Source of the DNA: SZAS-103 sp038216155
Lineage (GTDB): Bacteria; Pseudomonadota; Gammaproteobacteria; Xanthomonadales; Xanthomonadaceae
Length of the DNA: 64,000 nucleotides
Direction of reading: 5' to 3'
NCBI GenBank assembly: GCA_038216155.1
Contig: JBBQQH010000002.1
Coordinates: 32,808-96,807 of the forward strand
Of the stretch, positions 25,225 to 36,997 are shown in pieces. The position numbers and the translations under genes were made by a program. A model generated the notes under the pieces. It worked only from the letters and a program-made list of their open reading frames with translations. It made no database searches and was not told the origin of the DNA. Within the stretch, counting starts at the first letter, position 1. Each line of letters opens with the position of its first letter.

Positions 25225-28020
25225 TCATTCGCCGCAGTCGATCAGCGCTTTTGCGGCCTCGCGATTGACCACGCTGACCGGCAGTTCGGCGTCGATCTCG
25301 GCCTTGATCTGTTGCAGGTTGCGGCGCCCACTTTCACGCTGATCGGCATTTGCGCACTGCCACTGAGCGGCCAGCGTGCGGGTCTCCCAGCGCAGGCGAC
25401 GGTATTCGACATCATTGGGCGGGAATTGCGAGAGGATCGCGGCAATCAGTGCATCAGCTTCGGGCTGACGTTGCTGCGCGGCGCGCAGGCGCGCCAGCGA
25501 CAGTTCGGCTTGCCCGGTGAGCGCATGGCTTGGGCCGTAATCCCTGCGCAGGATCGCCAACGCCTGAGTCAACAACGGCTCCGCGCCATCGGCATCTTGG
25601 CGCGCAAGGCGGATCTCGCCAATCTGGCGCAGGCTGGCTCCGACCAACCCCTGGTTCGAGCCAAACATGCGTTCACGTAGCGCCAGCGCCCGCCGCGCCA
25701 ACGGTTCGGCGTCGGCATCGCGACCGACGCTGTGCAGGATCATCGCGAGGTTGAACAAGCCGCCATGCAATCGCGGCGATTGCGCCCACAGCTTCAATGC
25801 CCGCCGCAACTGGAGTTCCGCGGTGGCCAGGTCGCCGCGCTCCCACGCGATGATGCCTAGGCTATTGCCCATCGAACCGAGGTCGGGATGGTGCGGCCCA
25901 AGTAAGCGTGTGAGTTGTTGGTCGGCCTGGGTGAATAGCGGTTCGGCAAGATCAAGCTTGCCCTGGTCGACGTAAATCGCGGCCAGCCCGCGTTCGGTAT
26001 CGATCGTGGTCGGATGTCCCGGGCCGTACAGTTGCATCGCCAGCCGATACGACGTGCGGTACGCATTTTCCGCGTCAGCGCCGTGGCCAAGCTCGCGATT
26101 GAGCCCGCCCAGCCCCTGCCAGATGCGGATCGCCAGATCGCCCTGGTCACTGTGCGCGGCCCGCAGGCGTTTGAGCGCATCCAGCAATCCCTGCAATGCG
26201 ACCGTGTTGTGCCCGGCATCTGCTTCAAGCATGGCCAGATCGATCAGACTTTCGGCTTCTGCGCTTGCGCCATTGTCCAGTCTCCTGCGCAGCGTCAGGG
26301 CTTTCTGGAACTGCCTGCGGGCGCCAGCGCGATCCTGCAACGCTCGGTCGCAACGACCCAGCACCGAGGCATAGTCGGCGGCCTGCCTGCGCGCAGTATC
26401 GCCGTGGCCTTCGGTTTCTTCTTCGTGCGCGGTCAGCAACTTGCGGCAGCTCGCGGCGTCGCCCAGCCGCAACAACGCATCGCCGCGCAATTGCAGCGAA
26501 TCGACCTGGATCGGCAACGGCGCCGCAAACAATGCACCTTTCTGCTGGTCGAGCACCGCGATCGCGGTCGCGTAGTCGCCCATCCGCAAGCGCATGCGTG
26601 CGATCAGCGCCAGCAGTTCGGCGCGCAGAATGGGTTGCCGCGCAAATTCGGTGTTGGTGCGGCGCACACCGGCATCGAGCAGGCGGCGGATGTCGACCGC
26701 GTTGGACGGACCGGCCTCCTTCTCGGCCTGCTCGAACAGACCGATCACGAAGCTGTGCATCGCCTGCGCGCGCTGTGCTTCGGCTCGCGCCTCGCGCGCC
26801 TGCCACGAGACGATGTACAACGCGCCGCCGAGCACCGCGATGATCGCCAGCCCGATCGAGATCTGCAGCGCGTTGCGTTGCAGGTATTTGCGGAATCGAT
26901 AGTCGAGGCTGTGCGGGCGCGCGTTGATTGGACGCCCGCCGATATGCCGGCGCAGATCGCTGGCCAGCGCCTCGACGGAGAGATAGCGATCCTCGGGATC
27001 CTTTTGCAACGCCTTCAGCACGATGGTGTCAAGATCGCCGCTGAGCGCGCGTGCCAGCTTGCGATCCGAGCGCGTCAGGCGATCCTCGCTTTCGCGCGAC
27101 ACCAGCGATGGACGGATCGGCTCCTCGCCCAAAATCGCCTCTTCCCACGCCGCATCGGTGTCGCGCTTGAGCTCGAATGGCTTGCTGCCGGTCAGCAGTT
27201 CGTACAGCACCATTCCCAGCGAATAAACGTCGGTGGTGGCGGTGACAGGATCGCCTCTAATCTGCTCCGGCGCGGCATAATGCAAGGTGAAGACGCGCGA
27301 GCCGGCGCGGGTGGTATCGCTGCCCTCGCGACCGGGCGCATCCAGCACCTTGGCGATGCCGAAATCCAGCAGTCGCACGGCCCCGCTTGGCGTCACCAGG
27401 ATATTGGACGGCTTGAGGTCGCGATGGACCACCAAGCTTGCGTGCGCGTGGCTGACCGCGCTGCACACCTGCAGGAACAAGGCCAGTTTTTGCAGCACGC
27501 TGAGTTTGCGCTGGCTGGCATAGACCAGGATGTTCTGGCCTTCGACATACTCCAGCGCAAGATACGGCTGGCCGTCGTCGCCGAAGCCGGCATCGAGAAA
27601 ACGCGCGACGTGTTCGTGCGCGAGCTTGGCCAGGATCTGGCGTTCGCGATCAAAGCGTGTGCGCAGGCCGGTGTCGGCAAATCCCGGATGCAACAACTTG
27701 AGCGCAGCGCGACGCTCGAACAGGCCGTCGGCGCGTTCGGCCAGCCAGACCTGACCCATGCCGCCTTCGCCGATCATCCGCAGCAGGCGATACGGTCCGA
27801 CCAGTGCACCGGGCTGCGAGACCTTGATCTGGGTGTGATAAACCGGAGTTTCGAGAAAATCTGGCCGCGATTGTTCCAGCGCCAGCAAGCGTCGAACGTC
27901 GTCGACCAGATCGGGTTGTTCGCGCTCCAGCCGCAGCATCCGCAGTTCGCGCGTTGCCGGATCCATGTCCAGCAACTCGTCCAGGATCGGTGCGACCCGC
28001 GCCCATTGCGCCGTGTCCAT
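25225..28020 (-). CDS. Membrane Ser/Thr protein kinase with TPR extracellular part
   Basis: A 931-residue Hanks-type kinase. The catalytic domain spans about 75-350: glycine loop GEGGMGQVW (84-92), Lys108, catalytic HRDLKPSN (Asp201) and DFG (Asp219). A single membrane helix follows at about 387-407 (ISIGLAIIAVLGGALYIVSW). The C-terminal ~500 residues are tetratricopeptide-like repeats and should face the periplasm. The gene lies eight bases downstream of the ECF sigma gene; the pair recurs in xanthomonads and other proteobacteria. Substrates are unknown. It ends facing tdk. Confidence 0.92.
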   Translation of the reverse strand: MDTAQWARVAPILDELLDMDPATRELRMLRLEREQPDLVDDVRRLLALEQSRPDFLETPVYHTQIKVSQPGALVGPYRLLRMIGEGGMGQVWLAERADGLFERRAALKLLHPGFADTGLRTRFDRERQILAKLAHEHVARFLDAGFGDDGQPYLALEYVEGQNILVYASQRKLSVLQKLALFLQVCSAVSHAHASLVVHRDLKPSNILVTPSGAVRLLDFGIAKVLDAPGREGSDTTRAGSRVFTLHYAAPEQIRGDPVTATTDVYSLGMVLYELLTGSKPFELKRDTDAAWEEAILGEEPIRPSLVSRESEDRLTRSDRKLARALSGDLDTIVLKALQKDPEDRYLSVEALASDLRRHIGGRPINARPHSLDYRFRKYLQRNALQISIGLAIIAVLGGALYIVSWQAREARAEAQRAQAMHSFVIGLFEQAEKEAGPSNAVDIRRLLDAGVRRTNTEFARQPILRAELLALIARMRLRMGDYATAIAVLDQQKGALFAAPLPIQVDSLQLRGDALLRLGDAASCRKLLTAHEEETEGHGDTARRQAADYASVLGRCDRALQDRAGARRQFQKALTLRRRLDNGASAEAESLIDLAMLEADAGHNTVALQGLLDALKRLRAAHSDQGDLAIRIWQGLGGLNRELGHGADAENAYRTSYRLAMQLYGPGHPTTIDTERGLAAIYVDQGKLDLAEPLFTQADQQLTRLLGPHHPDLGSMGNSLGIIAWERGDLATAELQLRRALKLWAQSPRLHGGLFNLAMILHSVGRDADAEPLARRALALRERMFGSNQGLVGASLRQIGEIRLARQDADGAEPLLTQALAILRRDYGPSHALTGQAELSLARLRAAQQRQPEADALIAAILSQFPPNDVEYRRLRWETRTLAAQWQCANADQRESGRRNLQQIKAEIDAELPVSVVNREAAKALIDCGE

Positions 28021-28028
28021 GCAACACC

Positions 28029-28616
28029 TCAGCCGGGCTGCAATTCCGCCAGCAGGAACAGCCGGGCTTTTTGCCAGTCACGGCGCACGGTGCGTTCGGA
28101 ACACTCCATCAGCTCGGCGATATCCACCTCGGTCAGGCCGGCGAAGTAGCGCAGTTCGACCACCTTGCACAGCCGCTGGTCGACTTCGCCCAAGCGCATC
28201 AGCGCCCGATCCAGGTGCAGCAGATCCTCGCCCAGGCTCATGCCGCCAGTGATGTGGTCAGGCAAGTCGGTGACCCGTTGCTGGTCGCCGCCGCGCTTCT
28301 GGCTCAGCCGCTGGCGCGCGTAGTCGACCACCACACTGCGCATTGCGGTGGCGGCATAGGCAAAAAAATGCGCGCGGTCGGCGAACTCGGCGTTCTGGTT
28401 GCGGATCAGCTTGAAATACGACTCGTGCACCAGTGCGGTGGTGTCGAGCGTGCCGCCCTTGTGGCCGTTGAGCTGGCGGCGCGCCATCGCGTGCAGTTCG
28501 CGGTAAAGCTTGGCCAGCACGCTATCGAGCGCCTCGCGATCGCCCGCGCGCGCTGCCATCAGCATGACGGTGATATCGGAGTCGGCCATCGGGGGGTCGG
28601 CCATCAGGAGGGGCAT
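28029..28616 (-). CDS. ECF-type sigma factor (TIGR02999-like)
   Basis: A 195-residue sigma-70 family factor with region 2 (TTALVHESYFKLIRNQNAEF, then HFFAYAATAMRSVVVDYAR) and region 4 helix-turn-helix (RYFAGLTEVDIAELMECSER, then TVRRDWQKARLFL). The DTTALVHE word is typical of the subgroup found with Ser/Thr kinases. No anti-sigma gene is present; phosphorylation by the adjacent kinase is the likely control (inference). The start could be ATG 28616, 28601 or 28589. Confidence 0.88.
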   Translation of the reverse strand: MPLLMADPPMADSDITVMLMAARAGDREALDSVLAKLYRELHAMARRQLNGHKGGTLDTTALVHESYFKLIRNQNAEFADRAHFFAYAATAMRSVVVDYARQRLSQKRGGDQQRVTDLPDHITGGMSLGEDLLHLDRALMRLGEVDQRLCKVVELRYFAGLTEVDIAELMECSERTVRRDWQKARLFLLAELQPG

Positions 28617-28691
28617 CGAGTGAATCGTCGACTGCGATAATACGGCATGCCGTGCCGCATTCGAGTTGCGGATGTCCGCAAGCCGCCGCGT

Positions 28692-29504
28692 TTAGCGTTG
28701 ACAGCGCGGGCACCAGACGGAAGCGCGCTGGCCGATCTGAGTCTGCCGCAACAGTGTTGCGCACACCTTGCAGAGTTCGCCTTCGCGGCCATACACCAGC
28801 AACTCCTGCTCGAAATACCCAGGCACGCCGTCGGGGCTGATGAAGTCGCGCAGGGTGGTGCCGCCGCGTTCGATCGCGTAGCTCAGGATTCGGCGCACGG
28901 CGTCGGCCAGCGCCTGATAGCGCCGCAAGCTGATCCGACCCGCGGCGATGCGCGGGGCGATGCCGGCGGCGAACAACGCTTCGGCCGCATAGATATTGCC
29001 GACCCCTACCACGACAGCCTGGTCCATCAAAAACGACTTCACCGCGGCGCTGCGGCCGCGCGAACGCCGCCAGAGATATTCGCCATCAAACTCATCGCCC
29101 AGCGGCTCCGGCCCCAGCCTGGCCAGCAGCGGATGCACGCGACCGTGCGCCTGCCAGAGCAGGCTGCCAAACCGGCGTGGGTCGGTGAAACGCAGCACCT
29201 TGCCCGAATCGAGCGCCAGATCGACGTGATCGTGCGCGCCGATCGCAGTCGCCGCCGGCAATACCCGCAGGCTGCCCGACATGCCCAGGTGCAGCAATGC
29301 GCTGCCGGTTTGTACCTCCAGCAGCAGATACTTGGCGCGGCGACTGACCGCCTCGACGCGTTGACCCGGCAATTCGTCGCGAATCTCGGTCGGAATCGGC
29401 CAGCGCAGATCCGGGCGACGCAACACGGCGCCGGTGATGCGGCGACCAATGAGATGCGGTGCCAGGCCGCGTCGTGTGGTTTCGACTTCAGGTAACTCGG
29501 GCAT
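28692..29504 (-). CDS. mutM: Formamidopyrimidine-DNA glycosylase
   Basis: Base-excision repair enzyme that removes 8-oxoguanine and nicks the strand. The N-terminus MPELPEVETTRRGL supplies the catalytic Pro2 and Glu3; the C-terminal zinc finger CKVC ... CPRC closes the 270-residue protein at family length. It diverges from the desaturase gene at 29615. Confidence 0.96.
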   Translation of the reverse strand: MPELPEVETTRRGLAPHLIGRRITGAVLRRPDLRWPIPTEIRDELPGQRVEAVSRRAKYLLLEVQTGSALLHLGMSGSLRVLPAATAIGAHDHVDLALDSGKVLRFTDPRRFGSLLWQAHGRVHPLLARLGPEPLGDEFDGEYLWRRSRGRSAAVKSFLMDQAVVVGVGNIYAAEALFAAGIAPRIAAGRISLRRYQALADAVRRILSYAIERGGTTLRDFISPDGVPGYFEQELLVYGREGELCKVCATLLRQTQIGQRASVWCPRCQR

Positions 29505-29614
29505 GGGTGCCTCGTCTGGCCGAAAAGCTTAACCGCCGCGAACGCCACCCGGCACAGGCTGGAAATGCCGACCCAGCGGCCTCATCATGGGGGTTCAACC
29601 GGGAGCCCCTTCCA

Positions 29615-30817
29615 ATGCCGAGCGCCTTGTACGACTGGCTGACCCAAGGTCTGTCAGGTTTTGGCTGGATCCAGATCGGTGTGTATTTCCTGATCGTCAC
29701 CCAGCTCACCATTCTGTCGGTCACCCTGTACCTGCATCGCAGCCAAGCGCATCGCGCCGTGGACTTCCACCCGGTGCTCGCCCATTTCTTCCGCTTCTGG
29801 GTCTGGCTAACTACTTCGATGATCACCAAGGAGTGGGCGGCGATCCATCGCAAGCACCACGCCCACTGCGAAACCGAGGAAGATCCGCACAGCCCGCAAG
29901 TGTTCGGCATTCGCAAGGTGATGTGGCAGGGCGTTGAACTGTATCGCGAGGCGCGCGCCGATCGCGCGTCGATCGAGAAATACGGCAAGGGCTGCCCGGA
30001 CGACTGGATCGAGCGCCATCTGTACACGCCCTACGCCACTCTCGGCCCCACACTCCTGTTGTTCATCAGCATCGCGTTGTTCGGGGTGATTGGTGTGGCG
30101 ATCTGGGCGATCCAGAGTTTGTGGATTCCGTTCTGGGCGGCTGGCATCGTCAATGGCGTCGGCCATTGGTGGGGCTATCGCAACTACGAGACCACCGACA
30201 CCGCGACCAATCTCACGCCATGGGCGTTTTGGGTGGGCGGTGAGGAATTGCACAACAACCATCATGCGTTTCCAAGTTCGGCCAAGTTCGCCCTGCGCAA
30301 GTGGGAGTTCGATATCGGCTGGATGGTAATCCAGGGTTTGCAGGCGCTGGGACTGGCGAAGGTGCTGCGCGTCGCGCCATCGCTGGACGTGCGCCCGAAC
30401 ATTCCGCTGCCCGATGGCGAAACCCTGAAGGCGCTGCTTACGCATCGCTTCCAGGCCGGCACCGATTATTACCGCAAGGTGATGCTGCCGACGTTGCGAG
30501 AAGAGGCCGCGCGCAAGGCCGGTGACTGGGTCAAGCTTCCGCGCAAGCTGCGCAAGGGCTTGGCCGACAATGGCCGCTGGCTCGATTCCGATGCGCGCGA
30601 ACGGCTCAATGCGTGGGTGCACGCGCGACCGAAGATCGCCACCGTGGTCGAGTACCGCGCCCGGCTCGCCGCGGTGCTGGAACAACGCAGCCTGGATGCC
30701 GCCACCACGCTGACCGGGTTGCGCCAGTGGTGCGCCGAAGCCGAAGCTTCAGGCGTGCGCGCGTTGGAAGAGTTCTCGGCGCGGATGAAGGGCTATGCGG
30801 TGGTGGCAGCGCACTGA
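29615..30817 (+). CDS. Acyl-CoA desaturase (delta-9 type)
   Basis: A 400-residue membrane di-iron desaturase of the stearoyl-CoA desaturase type. The three histidine boxes are HRSQAHR, HRKHHAH and NNHHAFP, with hydrophobic pairs before and after. The C-terminal ~110 residues beyond the desaturase core form a charged helical extension. This is the second desaturase in the window and has no reductase partner beside it. The upstream region does not show the DesT palindrome seen at 12520. Confidence 0.9.
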   Translation: MPSALYDWLTQGLSGFGWIQIGVYFLIVTQLTILSVTLYLHRSQAHRAVDFHPVLAHFFRFWVWLTTSMITKEWAAIHRKHHAHCETEEDPHSPQVFGIRKVMWQGVELYREARADRASIEKYGKGCPDDWIERHLYTPYATLGPTLLLFISIALFGVIGVAIWAIQSLWIPFWAAGIVNGVGHWWGYRNYETTDTATNLTPWAFWVGGEELHNNHHAFPSSAKFALRKWEFDIGWMVIQGLQALGLAKVLRVAPSLDVRPNIPLPDGETLKALLTHRFQAGTDYYRKVMLPTLREEAARKAGDWVKLPRKLRKGLADNGRWLDSDARERLNAWVHARPKIATVVEYRARLAAVLEQRSLDAATTLTGLRQWCAEAEASGVRALEEFSARMKGYAVVAAH

Positions 30818-30862
30818 ATCGCCTCACGACCGTGATAGTCGGTTGCCGACGGAGCTCGCGCC

Positions 30863-31330
30863 ATGCCGCTGAAGATCTCGCTGGATGAAACCATCGCCGC
30901 CTCGCCAAACAAGGTGTGGGCGGCGCTGGTGCACCTTCCAACATGGCCATTGTGGGTGCCGAACCTGATGCGCCTGGAAGTCGAAAACGACGCACCGCTC
31001 GCCGTCGGTTCGCAATGGTGCGAAGTCCGCGGAACGGCAGCGCGCGACGCAACTGAGCACTATCAAGTCACCGCGCTCGAACCCGAACGACTGCTTGCCC
31101 TGCATGTCGATGGCCGCAAGGGCGCGACCGGCCGCGGTGATTATCATTTCCGCTATCGACTCGACCCAGTGCCCATCGGCACCCGGATGAATCTCGAAGC
31201 CGATATCCTCGAGATGGGCTGGCTGTTCCGACGCGTGTTCGGTCGGCTGTTCCACCGTGGCATCCGCGCTACCCTCGCTGCCGACCTCACCGCATTCAAA
31301 CGCCATGTCGAATCTCTGTCGCCGCATTAA
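30863..31330 (+). CDS. SRPBCC-family protein (polyketide cyclase/START-like)
   Basis: A 155-residue protein of the START-like fold: the N-terminal IAASPNKVWAALVHLPTWPL and a C-terminal long helix are typical, with a central beta-sheet region. Members bind hydrophobic ligands; the ligand here is unknown. The 3' end overlaps the EF-hand gene by 26 bases, so the two are coupled. Confidence 0.78.
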   Translation: MPLKISLDETIAASPNKVWAALVHLPTWPLWVPNLMRLEVENDAPLAVGSQWCEVRGTAARDATEHYQVTALEPERLLALHVDGRKGATGRGDYHFRYRLDPVPIGTRMNLEADILEMGWLFRRVFGRLFHRGIRATLAADLTAFKRHVESLSPH

Positions 31331-31703
31331 GTCGCGCCTCGCTGCATTGATCCTGCTGCAGGCCACCGCGCTGCTGCTGCTGACGGGCGCCGCCTGCGCG
31401 CAGGATTCGGCCAGCCACGATGCCGCCCCCGGCTCGCCTCGCGCCTACCTGCAACGCATGGATGGCAACGGCGATGGCCGCGTGTCGATCGACGAATACC
31501 TCGCCTACATGGGCCGCGGCTTCGCGAATATGGATCGCGACAACAACGGTGTTCTCGAAGGCGACGAACTCCCGCCCCGCGCCCGCCGCATCACCCTCGC
31601 CGAACACCAGACATCCCTGCGCGCCGCCTTCCGCCGCCAGGATGCGAATCACGATGGCTTCCTCGATGTTGCCGAACTGGCGCGACCACCGCCGGCGCGG
31701 TAG
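31305..31703 (+). CDS. Exported EF-hand protein
   Basis: A 132-residue protein with a signal peptide (ALILLQATALLLLTGAACAQ) and three EF-hand loops: DGNGDGRVSIDE, DRDNNGVLEGDE and DANHDGFLDVAE. It is likely a periplasmic calcium binder. The chosen start, ATG 31305, lies within the end of the SRPBCC gene. Confidence 0.82.
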   Translation: MSNLCRRIKSRLAALILLQATALLLLTGAACAQDSASHDAAPGSPRAYLQRMDGNGDGRVSIDEYLAYMGRGFANMDRDNNGVLEGDELPPRARRITLAEHQTSLRAAFRRQDANHDGFLDVAELARPPPAR

Positions 31704-31854
31704 AGATATCGATGCGATAGACCATCGGCGCTTTGGATGCGATAGTTGCCCATCCGTCATGTGAGTTAACTTGCACATCTACACAGTATCGGACGATGAG
31801 ACGGCGATAGCGCTTAGTAGCACGTTATAGCGGTTGGGCAAACGCGTGAAAGAC

Positions 31855-33150
31855 ATGGACAGGAAGCCGACGATGGTCGAACGCTTGCGCAGCAAGAAGC
31901 CGAAGTTGAGAGTGATTGACGGTGGCGCGATCTACACCGCGAGGCCAGTGCTCAGCACCATCGATCTGTTCTGCGGAGCCGGTGGAATAACCGAAGGCTT
32001 TCGGCAGGCTGGTTATCGATGCTTGTACGGCAATGATTTTATGTCTGAGGCAATCCAAACTTTCGGACAGAACCATCCGGAGGCTTGGGCGGATGGACGT
32101 AGTATCAGGTTGGTCCAGCCGCATGAAATACGCTCAAAATTAGGTGTTGGCAGAGGCGAGCTTGATGTCCTGGTGGGCGGTCCGCCGTGCCAGGGATTCT
32201 CAATCAATGCACCAGAGCGGTTTCTGGATGACCCGCGCAACAGCTTGTTCAAAGACTTTGTTCGCTTTATAGAAGAGTTTGAACCTAAGACCTTTGTTTT
32301 CGAGAACGTCCCGGGCCTGCTTTCGCTTGGCGACGGAAAAGCGATCCGCAAGGTGCTTCAAGAATTCAACCGACTTGGCTATCACATGTCGGTCAAAATA
32401 CTTTTTGCTGCACATTATGGCGTGCCCCAAGAAAGGTGGCGTCTGATTTTGCTTGGCTCTAGCTATGGCGAAATTGCGCCTCCACTGCCGACGCACTTCG
32501 CTAAGGGCCGCGCCAATTTTCGGGGTGGTGCGACCTTGACGTACCAGTTGCCGCCGACTGACGCCATGCATCTGCTTCCGGCGGTTACCGTAGCAGAGGC
32601 TATCGGAGATCTGCCCCGGCTGGAGATGGGCGAGGGCGCAGAAACGATTGGGTACACATGTGAGGCGAGCAGCGCATACGCGCGAGCTATGCGAAACGAC
32701 GCAGGCGTTACCTACAACCATTACGCCGCCAAGTTGTCACGACAAAATAGTGAGCGGATGCGTCACGTGCAGCCGGGTGGCTCGTGGCGAGACATACCGC
32801 ACGACCTTCTGCCGAAAGGCATGCAGCGTGCGAAAAAGACTGATCACACCAAGCGTTATGGGCGCTTACGCAACGAGGGCATGGCAGGAACGATGCTCAC
32901 GAAATGCGACCCGCACTGGGGTGCAGTCTTCCTGCCCGATCAGCATCGCACGCTGACAGTGAGAGAGGCGGCTCGCTTCCAGTCATTTCCAGACAGCTAC
33001 CGGTTCCTCGGGTCTCGCGTTTCACAGTACGAACAGGTCGGAAATGCAGTACCAGTGCTAATGGCTAAATCCATTGCCGAAACATTGCGCTTGCATCTCA
33101 ACGCGAATCCAGATGTGTCGTCGGTCGGCGATCAAGCTGCGTATGGCTAG
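31855..33150 (+). CDS. DNA (cytosine-5) methyltransferase of an R-M system
   Basis: Type II C5 methyltransferase, about 431 residues. Motif I is DLFCGAGG, motif IV GGPPCQGFS with catalytic Cys112, motif VI ENV (Glu150), motif VIII-like QERWRLILLG, and motif X QVGNAVPVLMA. The TTG 31834 and GTG 31846 codons upstream are in-frame alternatives. G+C is clearly lower than in the flanks. It overlaps the nuclease gene by eight bases and should protect the host genome from it. Confidence 0.93.
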   Translation: MDRKPTMVERLRSKKPKLRVIDGGAIYTARPVLSTIDLFCGAGGITEGFRQAGYRCLYGNDFMSEAIQTFGQNHPEAWADGRSIRLVQPHEIRSKLGVGRGELDVLVGGPPCQGFSINAPERFLDDPRNSLFKDFVRFIEEFEPKTFVFENVPGLLSLGDGKAIRKVLQEFNRLGYHMSVKILFAAHYGVPQERWRLILLGSSYGEIAPPLPTHFAKGRANFRGGATLTYQLPPTDAMHLLPAVTVAEAIGDLPRLEMGEGAETIGYTCEASSAYARAMRNDAGVTYNHYAAKLSRQNSERMRHVQPGGSWRDIPHDLLPKGMQRAKKTDHTKRYGRLRNEGMAGTMLTKCDPHWGAVFLPDQHRTLTVREAARFQSFPDSYRFLGSRVSQYEQVGNAVPVLMAKSIAETLRLHLNANPDVSSVGDQAAYG

Positions 33151-34054
33151 CAACATAGTCGAGTTCTTCGGTTACAGTCCCGATGACAGATCGGTAGCCG
33201 CTGCTCATGCGCGCAAGTCGATGCAATGCCCGTTTCTCGGTAGCCAATGCACAAAGAAACTGAGCGACGGATCGGTAAGCGGAGTTTGCACGCTGAAGCA
33301 GAAGAACTCTGGACCCGTGATAATTTGTCCGATTCGGCTTTATGCCGACGATTATCGGATTCTGCGTGATGTTGCCAAGCAGTCGGTGGGCGATGACAAG
33401 CCGTTGGTCGCAGGCAACGCGGTTACGAAATTTCGTTCGGATCACCCCGGTGAGGATTGCATTGCTGTCTTCGGAAAACGTTGGGGTAAGGAGTTGCGAC
33501 TACCAAACCGCAGCATGACGCTTGGCAAAAAGGCCGGTGGATATTTTGTGGACTGGGTACTGGCGCACATCGATGGCGATGGCAACCTCGTAAATTTTGT
33601 GGCGATCGAAGTACAGTCGATCGACACCACTGGAAATTATCAAGCCGAGCGGCAAGCCTACCTCGCTGGTCGGGATTTCAGTGGAACCAGCACAGCGGGC
33701 TTGAATTGGGAAAACGTCAACAAGCGAATCCTTCCTCAGATCATCTATAAGGGCCACGTGTTGCGTCGCGAGCCGCTGTGCACCAAAGGATTGTTTTTTA
33801 TTTGTCCTGCGCCGGTCTATCAAAAAATTGAGGAGCGACTTGGCGGCAACCTGTCTTCAATCCATCAACAGGCTGGGTCGCTTACCGTCATGTGGTATGA
33901 CGTCGGCGATGCTGTGCCTGCGGGGTTCATTCGTGATCTAAACCTTGTCGGCCAGTTCACGACGACGGTGGACTCAGTTGCGCTGGCATTCACTGCACCT
34001 AGCAACTTGCCACCACCAATGGTTTACGAGCAAGCAATCAATGCTGCGCTGTAA
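33143..34054 (+). CDS. NotI-like type II restriction endonuclease
   Basis: A 303-residue protein resembling the NotI family. Four cysteines near the N-terminus (C29, C36, C49, C62) match the metal-binding fold of NotI, and the PD-(D/E)XK core shows an Asp near 133 and Glu156-Val-Gln158 in IEVQSIDTTGNY. It is translationally coupled to the methyltransferase by an eight-base overlap and shares its lower G+C. Specificity cannot be read from the sequence; NotI itself cuts GCGGCCGC, which occurs in this window (for example 8172-8179 and 29052-29059). Confidence 0.82.
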   Translation: MASNIVEFFGYSPDDRSVAAAHARKSMQCPFLGSQCTKKLSDGSVSGVCTLKQKNSGPVIICPIRLYADDYRILRDVAKQSVGDDKPLVAGNAVTKFRSDHPGEDCIAVFGKRWGKELRLPNRSMTLGKKAGGYFVDWVLAHIDGDGNLVNFVAIEVQSIDTTGNYQAERQAYLAGRDFSGTSTAGLNWENVNKRILPQIIYKGHVLRREPLCTKGLFFICPAPVYQKIEERLGGNLSSIHQQAGSLTVMWYDVGDAVPAGFIRDLNLVGQFTTTVDSVALAFTAPSNLPPPMVYEQAINAAL

Positions 34055-34171
34055 AGCCACGCTTGAGCCGTTCTTGTTTTAGAGGCTGATCCTTAGTTGG
34101 TGTTCGTTATACCCCGGGCTGACTCCGTCGACGCGCGCTAGAATCGGACCATCCCTCGTCAGGAGCTTGCC

Positions 34172-36142
<1,971 letters not shown>

Positions 36143-36436
36143 ATTCGGCGGCGCGATCCTCTGTTGTCCGCTGGATCCAATCGAAGAAACACACGCGAGT
36201 TACAAGGCTCGGCATGGAGACGTGCCAGTTTATCGCGCGCTTCGACGCCGAGCGGCAGGCGCTGGCGAGTAGCGACTGACATCTGCAATAGGTAAGCCCC
36301 GAACAGGCCGGTTGACCGCACTTAATTGCGGGAATATAGTTCATCGCTGAATTATCCAGCGGGCAAGCTGCTGTCGCATGCCACTGGCCTTGATTACCCG
36401 GAACCCAGCCCGTCGGCGGGCCACTTCGAGCAACGC

Positions 36437-36997
36437 ATGCCCAGCAAGCCAGTCATTGGTCAAATCAATCCCCCCTTGCCCGCCGCACTGGTGGCGATCG
36501 AGGCCGGCGTGCATCGCGTCGCCCGTCGCATCCCGGGAGTGCCCGAACATGACGTGGTGCTGGCGCGCCTGCTCAAACACTTGACCGGCGCGCTGTCGGC
36601 GAACCTGACTAGCCTGCTCAAGCCATACGAGCTTGGTGAGTCGGACTTCCAGACGCTGATGATGCTGTACAGCAGCCCTGACGGCCGTGCGCATCCGACC
36701 CAGCTATGCCATTTCGCGCGCCTGAGCCCGACCAACATGACCCGCATCTGCGATGGCATGGTCGCGCGCGGATTGCTGACGCGCATGCCCAGCATCACCG
36801 ATCGTCGACGCATCGAGTTGCACATTAGCAAGCGCGGCGAGCGGCTGGTGGAAAAGGTGCTGCCATCGATCTATCCGCAGATCGAACTGTCGTTCTCGCC
36901 GTTGAGCAAATCCGAAAAGGACACGCTGCATGGACTGCTGGCGCGAGTGGCCGCGCAGGTAGAAACGATGACGCGTGAGGACGGAGAGTCGGCATGA
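36437..36997 (+). CDS. MarR-family regulator of the efflux operon
   Basis: A 186-residue winged-helix repressor similar to EmrR/MprA. The core spans about 55-160, with TQLCHFARLSPTNMTRICDG as recognition region and DRRRIELHISKRG as the wing. It is the first gene of an operon with an OprM-like channel, EmrA and EmrB, overlapping the next gene by ATGA, so it likely autoregulates. The start is ATG 36437; a longer in-frame TTG start is less likely. Confidence 0.88.
   Translation: MPSKPVIGQINPPLPAALVAIEAGVHRVARRIPGVPEHDVVLARLLKHLTGALSANLTSLLKPYELGESDFQTLMMLYSSPDGRAHPTQLCHFARLSPTNMTRICDGMVARGLLTRMPSITDRRRIELHISKRGERLVEKVLPSIYPQIELSFSPLSKSEKDTLHGLLARVAAQVETMTREDGESA

Noticed and set aside
26014..28149. 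711-codon open frame on the plus strand
   Set aside because: It lies antisense to the well-supported kinase gene; long antisense frames are common in high-G+C DNA, and the translation shows no domain.
36143..36325. Possible gene fragment after acetyl-CoA synthetase
   Set aside because: Short reading frames with no similarity; cannot be distinguished from intergenic DNA.
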